From: Lithospermum erythrorhizon
Lineage: Eukaryota > Streptophyta > Magnoliopsida > Boraginales > Boraginaceae
Direction of reading: 5' to 3'
Assembly: GCA_019722365.1 (NCBI GenBank)
Contig: JADFUC010001133.1
Coordinates: forward strand, 62,001-126,000
Length of the DNA: 64,000 bases
Shown: piece after piece, positions 1-9,807 of the stretch
Numbering within the stretch: the stretch's first letter is position 1
Layout of the letters: each line of letters starts with the position of its first letter
Position numbers and translations under genes: made by a program
The notes under the pieces: generated by a model
Seen by the model: only the letters and a program-made list of their open reading frames with translations
What the model was told of the DNA's origin: nothing
Databases searched by the model: none

Positions 1-294
1 CTCTAATTTAATTATAGACATAATTAAATCTTCCTTGATTGAGAGAACAATTGCTTTGAATAAATAAATAAATAAAAATAAACCACCTGTCTTAAGAGTT
101 CTCAAATACAAATGTAAAACTACTATGAAAAAACTTATGGAATGTTTACAACTGTGACATATACCTTCCTCTTCATTAGTATGCTTGTTGAGTAAGTAAA
201 AATGTGTCTGAACTATATATAAGCCAATGTTCCTCCTCTCAGAAGTCATTCAATGGCCCTTCTCGCTTGAGCTATTAAACCGGTTTGGAGATTC
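1..294. other. 3' flank of the O-fucosyltransferase gene
   Basis: AT-rich sequence just beyond the stop codon of the minus-strand O-fucosyltransferase gene. It presumably holds that gene's 3' UTR. I see no coding sequence or structured element. Confidence 0.5.
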
Positions 295-1605
295 TTAGCA
301 AGAGATTTGATTCGAACCATAGCTAATTGATTGCAGGTTTGAATCGGACATATTTGCCACCCACAGACGAGGACCATTAGATTCGCCTAGCAAGTTGTAA
401 GCATAAGAAGGCCAGCGTACACTAGGGGCGCAGAGATCTGAAATAGCCATGTTGATCATTTTCTGTGTCCGATCAAGAACTACCAGGCTTGAAAAGGTTG
501 AGAAACTGTTTCCTATAAATACATCAGCCCTCAAACAAACTTCATAATCAATGGCTGATTGGAAAAGATACGGTCTCTGCTTATATATGTCAACGACGCC
601 TAGCTTTTTCTTCTCAAAAGGAAGCAGCCCTTCTTTCCAACCTCCTAAGATTGATTTATCTTCAAGTAGACTGTCGGCCACAGCTAGGTAGACGGTTACA
701 GGCGTTTCTAAACCCTTAATATTACCTACTCGTTCCATGATCTGCTCCTTGCTACTACAAATTTCGGTTATATTGAACTTCCGCTCTAGATTCTTACAAT
801 GAATCATCCAATCCTTTTCAACCCTCATATGAACAGCTACATAAGGCTCTGATAACGAACTCTGGGATCCATCATTAGTTTTTGCTTCTTTTCCAACTTC
901 TCTAATTCTGGAAACAACTTTATCTGCATCCCTTAATACATCTTCCACCAAAACTAAGCACTCAAATACTTTAGCGTAGTCTTTAGCAGGCCAATGGTCA
1001 TGCCACAAAAACGGATTCTTGCCAACTATCCTAATAACCTCATAGCTATCATATGGTTTTTTGCTAAAATTTCTCAATTGATCAAAATCTCTTTCAATTG
1101 TCCACCTTCTTCCACTTCCTTTCTCAAGCTCAACGACATCAGTTCGATTCAAAACATCCGAAAAATTCGCCAGTTGGACAAACCCTTTGCAAAGTGAGTT
1201 AAACTTCTCAAATTGGAACACTTTATCAAACAAAATAGGCTGTAAGAGATCAACTTCTTTGTAAAACAGAGAAGCACTCAAACTAGGCATCAAAAGTGTC
1301 CGATTTAGCATTCTTGCAGTAAGACAAGCTCTTGCAAATGCAATTTTTTGATTATTTAATCCCCATATAATCTGAGGAACCTCCACAAATTGTTGGTTTC
1401 TTCTATGCAAATCACTATTCACAAGAATTTCAATATCTCTAATTCCTAAAAAATTCTTCTGATCAATTCCATTATTTCCAAAGAAAGCAGGGAACATTAG
1501 GGCTCTAAGAAGCAGAACACAAACAGCCAAAGCAACACATTTGCATGGCAAACAGTTCAAAGGAATTCCAAAAAATCTCAACTGCTTACACTGTAACAAA
1601 TCCAT
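295..1605 (-). CDS. O-fucosyltransferase family protein, 436 aa
   Basis: Intact single-exon reading frame of 436 residues. A short cytosolic N-terminus is followed by one hydrophobic segment at about residues 20-42 (VALAVCVLLLRALMFPAFF), as in a type II Golgi membrane enzyme. The luminal part carries plant O-FucT features: the block WGLNNQKIAFARACLTARML, a VHMRVEKDW stretch matching the conserved HxRxE-type nucleotide-sugar motif, and GNSFSTFSSLVVLDR near the C-terminus. Several NxS/T sites fit a secretory-pathway protein. Family knowledge predicts transfer of fucose (or a related sugar) from a GDP-sugar to protein or cell-wall glycan; the acceptor cannot be told from sequence. The start is the first ATG of the frame and is followed directly by the membrane anchor. 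I did not settle the subfamily. Confidence 0.85.
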   Translation of the reverse strand: MDLLQCKQLRFFGIPLNCLPCKCVALAVCVLLLRALMFPAFFGNNGIDQKNFLGIRDIEILVNSDLHRRNQQFVEVPQIIWGLNNQKIAFARACLTARMLNRTLLMPSLSASLFYKEVDLLQPILFDKVFQFEKFNSLCKGFVQLANFSDVLNRTDVVELEKGSGRRWTIERDFDQLRNFSKKPYDSYEVIRIVGKNPFLWHDHWPAKDYAKVFECLVLVEDVLRDADKVVSRIREVGKEAKTNDGSQSSLSEPYVAVHMRVEKDWMIHCKNLERKFNITEICSSKEQIMERVGNIKGLETPVTVYLAVADSLLEDKSILGGWKEGLLPFEKKKLGVVDIYKQRPYLFQSAIDYEVCLRADVFIGNSFSTFSSLVVLDRTQKMINMAISDLCAPSVRWPSYAYNLLGESNGPRLWVANMSDSNLQSISYGSNQISC

Positions 1606-2640
1606 TCAAGAATCAACCACATAGACCAAATCCCTCTAACCATGCAAATTTTCACTCAGAAAAAACCATCTTTTTCTTATCAAACAACCCAAAAACAATC
1701 CACTCTCATCATTTCATACCAAAATCAACCGTTGACTTTTCAATCCAACAAACTATATTGCATAATAAAAAATCCAAAACAAAGAAAAATAAATTCAAAG
1801 AAACACAATGAAATCAAATACTATGATTATTCTAGTGGAACATGAATCAAGAACTTGTACTTACATCAACTTTTAATGAAGTCAATGAAAGTTATGAAGA
1901 TGCTACTCCTGTTCTAGTAGCTTCCAGTAGATCCGGAATAGCAAAAAAGTTAAATCTTTCAATGACAAATATATATTCCAATCAATAAAACAAATTCCAA
2001 AACTGTTTTTAAATAAACCCCACAAAAAAATGAAAAATTATTTGAATGGTTGATTTCAAGAATATGGGAATATTTGAATAATGAAATATAATGAAGAAAA
2101 TAAAATAGGAATGAATGAAAAATGTTTTTGTTGTTTATGGGTTTTTGGATTTTAGTAAATTTGAGAAAAAGTACTGAAATGTTGTCAGATGCGATCTGAA
2201 GTGACATAGTTTGTTCAGGACACGTAAATTGGAATCCAGAAAAGGAAAAAATCCATAACGTAAGTTCAAAACAAAGTCCAAGGACATCACAATTATTACA
2301 ACTCATGTTATGCCATATATCAGGACCTACTACGGATTTTATTTATTTATTATTTTGATTAATTATATTTGATAATATTGTCTTGTTCGATTGCGTAATT
2401 ATATTGGCATCGTCACCTCTTACATACCATTGCATGGGGTGTATAGGGTGATGATGGGTGTCACTTTCTAAGAAGTAGTGGAATATGTTTGGATAAAACT
2501 ATCGCATTAGATTTTACATTTATTTCATATAAATATCATTTTGATGGATAAATGACGGAAATAGTCGAGTGAGATTTTTTTGGGTACTTGAATTGTCAAA
2601 ATTGAGCCATCCCGACTAAAGATGTTATTTTACTAGTTCG
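1606..2640. other. 5' leader/promoter region of the O-fucosyltransferase gene
   Basis: AT-rich non-coding sequence upstream of the minus-strand O-fucosyltransferase gene. The short open frames here are low-complexity and resemble no family I know. A 5' UTR intron is possible, but I cannot place it. Confidence 0.4.
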
Positions 2641-3249
2641 GTTTAGATTTCATTATATCCAAACTGACTTGATACGGCAGAATCGACCCAGCCCGGCGAG
2701 GTTTTCATTTGGTTTTCGTGCAGTTAGGGTTAAGCGACTAGAACATTTCTAAATCTGAGATGACTTTTAGGCTCATCCTTGGTGAATCTGTGTGTGGAGT
2801 AGCGGGTATGAGATGATGATCCTTCGTTGTCTTTAGCCCGATTTTCTTAGGCGCATTAGAGTAGACATCCCAACAAATCGGTCAGAGCCCGTGTCACGTA
2901 TTCGAGTGGCTCAGGCCATGGCTTAGGAGATTGGTCGGGCGTCGAAATCTTGGGCCCTTGTCGGTTCGAGCACGTATCGGGGCCGGCGTGGCACCGTTGT
3001 ATTAGCGTTGCCCACGTTTGCCGCAATTTTTCCACTTGCACTAAACGTCCCAACGTTTAATTTTAACGTTAAACCGTTTATGACAATGAAAATGAAAATT
3101 GAAGACGAATTGAACTAATAAAATTTCTAATGAAATAACGATTTATTAATAGTTCAAATAGGTAGTTTAAGATACAATAGGCATTTTCTCACAACAATTA
3201 ATACCATACAAGCGGAGAGCAGCGATGCAATGATTACGTTAAGTCGTTT

Positions 3250-3560
3250 GTGGTGGCTTCTAAAAGTTACAAAATCACCCACGTTACATATTGTGGCGTT
3301 CCGCAAGGAATTCATATCGCCCCATCAGATTAAGTAAACATGATATACCATCCTAGAGGAACCTTTCATTTCAATTTTTGGCAATCATAGGCTTCGTCAT
3401 TCATAGTTAGCTTCTGTTTCAGCGGTACAAAAAGTTGACACGTTCGAGCAATTTTGGGAGGTAACTTTGGCGCTGGCGGATGGGGATCTACGATAATCTT
3501 GAAAAACCTCTTACCACGGCACTCCACATGGAATTCTTTTTTCTCTTGGAGGCATAGTGA
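3250..3560 (-). pseudogene. Decayed coding stretch with a B3-like start
   Basis: Read on the minus strand, one frame gives KRFFKIIV, then a gap, then LPPKIARTC, followed by about 60 residues broken by stop codons. FFKII...LP.K.AR resembles the first strand of a plant B3 DNA-binding domain (REM type). The later part does not align well with B3 by eye. An upstream ATG (minus sense, near 3556) reaches a stop after 14 codons, so the frame is broken. It lies inside the unclassified repeat block and may be captured gene sequence or part of the transposon's own gene. Confidence 0.25.
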
Positions 3561-4304
3561 ACAATATGCTAATAAACAATTGTAAATTGATTAAGTTAAT
3601 AGTTGTGATTATCGAACAAGAAAAATGCTCAATTTATAGATCGAAGAAAAATGTTTTCTGATCAACTTATGCAACAAACGGTACCACGTTAAATGAAACG
3701 GCACCACGTTTAGTGCCAACGGCTATCTAATTAAATTTTAACGTTGCCACATATGATGCTACAACATATCAACTATAAAAAACAAACTTCGCTGTCCAGT
3801 ATGAGATGATCTTTCTCACGTTTGTTGGTCAATTGCCCAGGTGTCCCGTTTTTAGAAAATCAACAAATGATCTGATATGAAGGTTTCTTATGATAGGAAG
3901 ACAATTGATGCTTGCCGGGGGTTGTATATGTGGGAGGGTGAGTTCTTTGCTAAATTAAGGAAGTTTTAGAGATTTGAGTTCGGAGGATGATGTGTGGTCA
4001 TTCTAACGGATGTCGCGGGGTATCGCATTGGGATGGTTTCAGTAGGGGAGCATTTAACTTTATCCTGACCCCTCTTTTGATCTACCGGCCGAGCGGGGGT
4101 TATCCATGGATCATCCGATCGGTTTCCTAGAGTCAATGAACACCCGACATGTAGATCACGGGGAATGAGGCTTGGGATAGATAGATGCAGCGATGCGAGG
4201 TTGAGGATATGAGGTTGACTATGCATGGGATGTCACGAACTACCGCGCCATGACTGATGCGTCAAAGAAGATAGCCGATGAAGAGGACAATTGGAGGGAG
4301 ATGA

Positions 4305-4530
4305 CATGTACTTTGATACTCGAACAATTATTTTATGACATACTTTCAATTTCAAGCAATTATGGTTTCGCCGTAGTACTTCGATACTCATAACAATTTA
4401 GTTTTTATGTGATTGTGTTGTCGCCTTGTCGGTAATTTCAAACATTTTAGTTTTTATTTTATGACATGTACTTTGATTCTCAAACATTTTAGATTGTGTT
4501 GTCGCCTTGTCGATGATTTCAGTTTACGTT
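4305..4530 (+). repeat. Short internal duplications
   Basis: Two segments occur twice within 220 bases. GATTGTGTTGTCGCCTTGTC is present at about 4411 and again at about 4493, and the TTTATGACAT...CTTTGAT phrase is present at about 4334 and about 4459. The copies differ by only a few bases, so the duplication is younger than most of the surrounding decay. Confidence 0.6.
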
Positions 4531-4950
4531 ATTTGCTAATTGTTTATGCATTTATGGTGTTTAATTTTTATTATTTTTTAGCAGCGTTGTGTGTTAAGCG
4601 TTTTCACGTTTGTAATATTCGAGGTACTTACGAGAATCACATGAAATATGCTTTGTTGTAGTATTTTATGTGTTAGCGGTGTCACGTTTAATATATAAGC
4701 ATTCTGCGTTAATCAGAAATTTGAAATATGTGATCTGCCAGCGTTTTTGTGTATTCGCGGTGTACGTTTATTTTTAAGCGTTTTTCCACGCGTTTGTTAA
4801 GAGCGCGGGGCCTCGGCAAGGGCGAGGGCCTAAGGCAATCTCGCTTGAAATCCGTCCGTTTCTTGATGGAGTGGGGGGCGTTGTGGGTCAGTGGGCGGGG
4901 ACGAATTAACGGCTTATGAAGTGGGCCGTGAATGACCCACCAAGGCCCAG

Positions 4951-5980
4951 GTTAGCTAGGCAGTCTATATTAGGGAGTTTTGAAATGATGATCTATGTTG
5001 ATTCAACAACTAATGATGAATTTACCATGTCCCTAAAACGGTTCTGAATTTTCTGTAACAACTTTTTGTATGACAGCTAACATTGCAGCCCATTTAATGG
5101 AAATTTCGACTTTCAAGCATGTTCCTTTAAGTCATATTTATATGGGTTTATATTCTTATGTCTAATTAACCAATTGTCGTTTATATTTTTTGGGACAAAT
5201 ATTTGACAATTAATAATTTTGACCATTAAAATGTCGACTCCAGGCGGTAAGCGAGTCTTGAAATGTCGGCGCCCACTAGCCTCTTCATGCGGTGTGGGTT
5301 AGGAGTAAGGCAAGTGACGAAGTCTCGTATTGAAATGGTTTTAAAGAAAGCTCTCGTCCACGACTAGTTAAAGGCAAATAAAAGATTAAAACCATATTGG
5401 AATGCCAGGGACGGCGAGGAATCTTGAGGGTTCATTAGTTTTGAGGTTTCACACTTTTACCATGCATGTCCCTAAACAAACGAGAATAACGTTCTCATTT
5501 ATTTTCCTAATTCGAATATACCATGCTTCTATAAAAGGAATTGAAGTGTATTGTTAAAATTTATTGATTGTGATCACTGTTGTGTATCTAGCTATGAAGA
5601 CGTATACTGTTGCAATTTCTTTCCATATTGGATTTCTTTTCCTCTTCTTTTCAGCCTGGAGTTATATATGGTTTGCATCGCTGCAAATGACTATTGTTTC
5701 ATATAGACTAATAATAATATATAATGTTCATCAATCGTATTATCCATCAATCATATTGTTGCATATAGACTAATTAATGTTCATGCATAACAAGTACAGA
5801 AACATACAGTTCATGACACATTATAAGAACAAAAACATAATCCATAAATTGGATAATAACATAACTATATAATAAGATGACAATTATATATAGGAGGAAA
5901 ATTAACATAGACGGCGACGTTTGCATCATACATATTTATTCTTATTGATCATACTGAATGAGACTGAAAGTGTAACACAT
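4951..5980. other. Intergenic, no gene seen
   Basis: AT-rich sequence with a moderately GC-rich patch at about 5230-5450 that looks like decayed repeat DNA. I recognise no coding sequence or RNA gene. Confidence 0.4.
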
Positions 5981-6322
5981 TCAGAGAGGAGATGGTGCAG
6001 GAACATGAGCACCAGTTGAACCACCTGTGTTTCCACTTCCTGGTACAATCAGACCACTTATTCCTCCACAGGTGCCAGTGATGGGATTAAACTTGAAGGG
6101 ATCATCACAATGCAGTGATTTCTTCATGTGCATGTAGCGGCCGAAGCCAGGAACAAAGATTGTCCCATCATAGTACAAGAATTCATCAGGCTGCTTATTA
6201 TTGTACTCATTCAGAGCAATTGTTGGAACATCTCTCACAGCAATAACATATGTTATTATTGTTGAGAGAAGGAGGGTTATTATGAGGCCTAAAGTGATAT
6301 TAGAATGGTGGTTATGAGCCAT
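5981..6322 (-). CDS. Small secreted putative cell-wall protein, 113 aa
   Basis: A 113-residue protein with an N-terminal signal peptide: about residues 10-28, a hydrophobic run ending TYVIA before VRDVP. The mature part has the sequence YDGTIFVPGFGRYMHMKK, then two cysteines and a Gly/Ser/Pro-rich tail ending APSPL. The VPG.GRY core and the glycine-rich tail match the plant 'putative cell wall protein' family, of which Arabidopsis At2g20870 is, from memory, a member. Molecular function is unknown; secretion to the apoplast is inferred from the signal peptide. A TATA box 85-95 bases upstream and a single exon support it as a real gene. Confidence 0.8.
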   Translation of the reverse strand: MAHNHHSNITLGLIITLLLSTIITYVIAVRDVPTIALNEYNNKQPDEFLYYDGTIFVPGFGRYMHMKKSLHCDDPFKFNPITGTCGGISGLIVPGSGNTGGSTGAHVPAPSPL

Positions 6323-6407
6323 GGAAAAGATTTACCTGAAATGATTAAAGAAAATGCTGAAGTGTAATAAGGAATGTCTTATAGATGAAGTATGTGAACA
6401 TGCAGTG

Positions 6408-6417
6408 CTTATATAGG
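6408..6417 (-). promoter_or_regulatory. TATA box of the cell-wall protein gene
   Basis: Minus-strand CCTATATAAG lies about 90 bases upstream of the ATG at 6322. Transcription would start near 6380, leaving a leader of about 55-60 bases. Confidence 0.6.
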
Positions 6418-7600
6418 CAAGGCCTCTTGCCCTCTTGGCTTGTACTTTGTAGCTAATGAAGTCTATAAAATACTAGATAGATGATAATAGTTCATTGATA
6501 ATTGATAAGTTGAAGTTACTAAGCCTTCAATCACAAAAAATATTTTCTCCACTTTAATTTGAATTATCTGTAGATGTTTTTTCTTGGTTTCCTACTTTGC
6601 GAGTTGTCTAGTAAGAAATATCATTCAAATAAAAATATTTTCATTCAAATATAAATTTAATAAGAAGTCATTAAATTTTGAACTTAAATATTATTATTCG
6701 TGTTCAATATTAGTTGAAGAAAATGTATCAATTTCTAATTAATTTTAATTTTAAATGTATTATATTATTATTATGATAATTATTATTCAAATCAAAATTA
6801 TATATCTTAGTTAAAAACTCGTTTTGTTTAATTTTGTAGCTTTAATTTGCACACCAAAAATCAAACTCGGACTGTTGTTTTGCGATGGAGGCAGTATGTA
6901 CTCACTGGCTTGGTTAGAACGGTACTCAACTAGGTGATTCAAATTGAAATGTAGTACAATTTCGTTGTTGCTACAATTGCGTGAATTGTTGTCATCTTTC
7001 CACACTTTTGCGGTGAGTTAATTAAGATTTGAATTTCTTGTTGAGGGAGGTTTTAGCTACATAAAAATAATACTACATGCATGAAAATCTTTATTTCCAA
7101 CAGATTGGGCGGTTATTAAATACGATCTTTATTTTATGTACTCAATCATAAGCATGTGCAGCAATTATAATTTCATTTGTATTGTTACATTATACCTTTT
7201 CAACGTAGATTGGAACTTCAGGGGTATGGAAGGCAATTGTCCCCTAAATTTTAAAAAAAATATAATACTATATATATTTTTAAAAATTATATTATTCGCC
7301 TTTCCTAATTTTTATATTTAAAATTTAATTATTGGATTAATATTAATTTGTGACTACTTATATTATTGGATAGTATAATTAATAGGTCCAAAACTTATAA
7401 CTCACAAATACATTATTCAAATAAGTTTGACCTAAATATAATAAACTATAACCAGCAGCAGCTTTTGCACAATTCACAAGCTGTCCGACTTGTAGGTTCA
7501 CTAAATATAATAAACAATCAATTTTGCAATTTACAACTTTGGGATTTGTAAATCGGCTTAACTGATTTAATGCAAATCTTGCTTCGCTCTTGTAATAATA
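6418..7600. other. Intergenic AT-rich DNA
   Basis: Promoter-distal region of the cell-wall protein gene. Very AT-rich, with scattered TA-rich low complexity (for example 7255-7330). No coding sequence seen. Confidence 0.4.
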
Positions 7601-7611
7601 ATAATAAGAGA

Positions 7612-7702
7612 ATATCGAACATTTTAGTGGTTAGGAGGCGCTTCTGATGACTTAGAGTCACGGGTTCGATTCGTTGTAAGAGGCGGTGGTGGTTTACCCC
7701 AA

Positions 7703-7739
<37 letters not shown>

Positions 7740-7741
7740 TA
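7612..7741 (+). mobile_element. tRNA-derived SINE-like element with (AAT)n tail
   Basis: TTAGTGGTTAGGAGGC at 7624-7639 resembles a Pol III A box. GGGTTCGATTCG at 7662-7673 resembles a B box (consensus GGTTCRANYCC). Their spacing is about 35 bases, as in tRNA-derived SINEs. The unit ends in an (AAT)n tract from about 7703 to 7739, a typical SINE tail. The sequence does not fold into a complete tRNA, so it is not called as a tRNA gene. The 5' boundary is uncertain. Confidence 0.55.
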
Positions 7742-9807
7742 TGGAGACATGAAGTATTATATTACTTAATGTATTGGTCTTGCCGTATTATTTTATAATA
7801 TGCCTTATTTGTTTTATAATTTTTCTTTTACTAAGTTTAAAACGATTTGTTAATATACATATTGTATGATTTAATTTTAATTAAGTTAATTTAAAATTTA
7901 AGTCATCTGATATTATTCTTTGAGTTCGTATTTAACTTTGCATATAGTTGAAATATTGGAATATGAGATGATTTATACAAGCGGTTCTAGCGAGAATCTC
8001 AAGATATTGAAAATCTTTGAAGCGTTTAGTTTAAATCAACAAAGAATTCGCTCCAACGATTAAGAGAAGAAGGATGGGCTTTGCTTGTTTGATATAATTG
8101 AAAGTATTTTGTTGGAATCGTAAGATTGGTCACGTCGTAAATGATTTATAAAGAAGGAAGAGGAGGCACATAAATGATATTCGCATGGAACATGCGTCTG
8201 GAAATTGATCCCTTTTAATGATTGTATTGATTTCGACACCAAGAGTTACAATCCGATTTTTGTGAAAATGTAATGAGGAATTACTCATACCTTCGTCGTG
8301 AATTGAGGGATGGATTTATTTTATTTAATGTTGATGATATATCTTGAGTTAGAGTTTAAATTTTATCCTGCCCAGTTTTCACGGTCGAGAGTTGTCGCGT
8401 TTAAAGTGCGAGTTGGATCGTTTCAAGATTGAATTTGTGTCGCAGTAATGACTTGTAAGTGTGAAATATATCACGTTTTTTGATAGGTTGATTCGATTGA
8501 TCCCTTACCCCCTTTCCGTTTCTAGCTTCTGTGGGCGTCTTTTAAATGATAGAGATTGTGAAAACAAAGGTTGAGAAAACAAGATGGACTGATGACTTCG
8601 CTATTTGATAGATTAGTCTTTATGCGTTGAGAGGCAGTTATTTCGTAGTTTTTGATGTTGATTAATTATAGATGCTTTTGATCTTAAAAAAATTATTAGG
8701 TAATGCTTATTTAAGATGTCAATGAGATAAAATAGTTTAGATTTTGCTTTCTATTTCCATTTAACATTTATTATTTACTTAGTACACTTTTTTTTATGAT
8801 AAATGACATATATATATATATTTTACATTTAATCCTCCGCCCCTTACACAAACTTTTCCATAATCTTAACTCCTAACAGGTTTCCAAATATTGGTTCTTT
8901 AAAATTAAACATCTGGGTCGTTGGAATAACATTGTTTATTTACTGATATAGAGATTGCATGACACAAGCATCCTCTCTACTTGAAGAGAACAATGGAATT
9001 CACTAATCACTATTGACATTAGGGGTCCTCAAACGCTTCTTCAATATTGAAGGGAATGTAACATTAGCTGGATCAGTTACCTCGTTATGACTTGAATCTT
9101 TTACAATACACTTATTTTTATATTTGAATAAAAATATATCATTAACAATATAGTAATCTTATTGTTATCTTACTATCAATATATTTGCACTTCATTACGA
9201 GGGCGTCTACACCTTTAGAAATCATCATCATCCTCTTCTAAATGATTCATCATCTGAAAGCAATGTTGCCTTCATTCTGAAGCATCTTTAAGATGAAAGA
9301 AAAACAACACATTATCAATATCTTTTCAAAATAGGATAGGCACTATTGAATGGTTGTCCCCACCCCAGTTGGTGGCCACTCAATCTTGTGTGTTTAATAT
9401 AAAAAAAAAAGTTTTATTTTAGTTATTAATCAACAAACAATAATAGACAACATTGTAAAGAATAAAGATAGTGATATATTAGAGAAAAATTGAGGTATTT
9501 TCCAAAAACTCTAAAATTAACATCAGGTTATAGGAAGTGATGTATATATACTTGGTGCTGAAGGTGTTGTACAAATATGTAAGAATCACATCAAATTTAG
9601 GACATTTACTACAATTGATTTTAGAGAATTAATATAAAGATCAGTTTAAATGCAGTTGATAACAGGATTTACACTTCATAAGATTTAGTACAAGAAAGTA
9701 CTATGACACTGTAGGGAGTTCTTGGCTACCATCTTACACTGAAGGTGACCTTGGATTTGCTTGAAATATATAATAGTACTATTATAAGAGTAATTAGAAA
9801 AAGAAAA
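7742..9807. other. Intergenic, 3' side of the PP2C gene
   Basis: AT-rich DNA with a short TA microsatellite at about 8810-8821. The moderately GC-rich part at 8050-8560 looks like decayed repeat, but I recognise no family. The last few hundred bases before 9808 should hold the PP2C 3' UTR. Confidence 0.4.

Larger units (their letters stand above)
2830..4950. repeat. Unclassified decayed transposon, family member I
   Basis: A block with GC-rich ends (about 2860-3010 and 4800-4930) and an AT-rich middle. It contains repeated short motifs of the type ACGGTACCACGTT (minus sense GCGTGGTACCGTT). Its right end shares the exact 14-mer TCCGTCCGTTTCTT (4851-4864), in similar flanking sequence, with the block ending near 46.1 kb (45984-45997). 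Both blocks also carry the GTGGTACCGTT-type motif. It holds broken coding-like stretches on both strands but no intact frame. The class is uncertain; PIF/Harbinger or a MULE are candidates. Confidence 0.4.

Noticed and set aside
994..1197. Plus-strand open frame within the O-fucosyltransferase gene
   Set aside because: It is antisense to a clearly coding exon and has no domain or promoter.
7624..7673. Possible tRNA gene
   Set aside because: A- and B-box-like motifs are present, but no acceptor stem or full cloverleaf can be drawn, and it is followed by an (AAT)n tail, so SINE is preferred.
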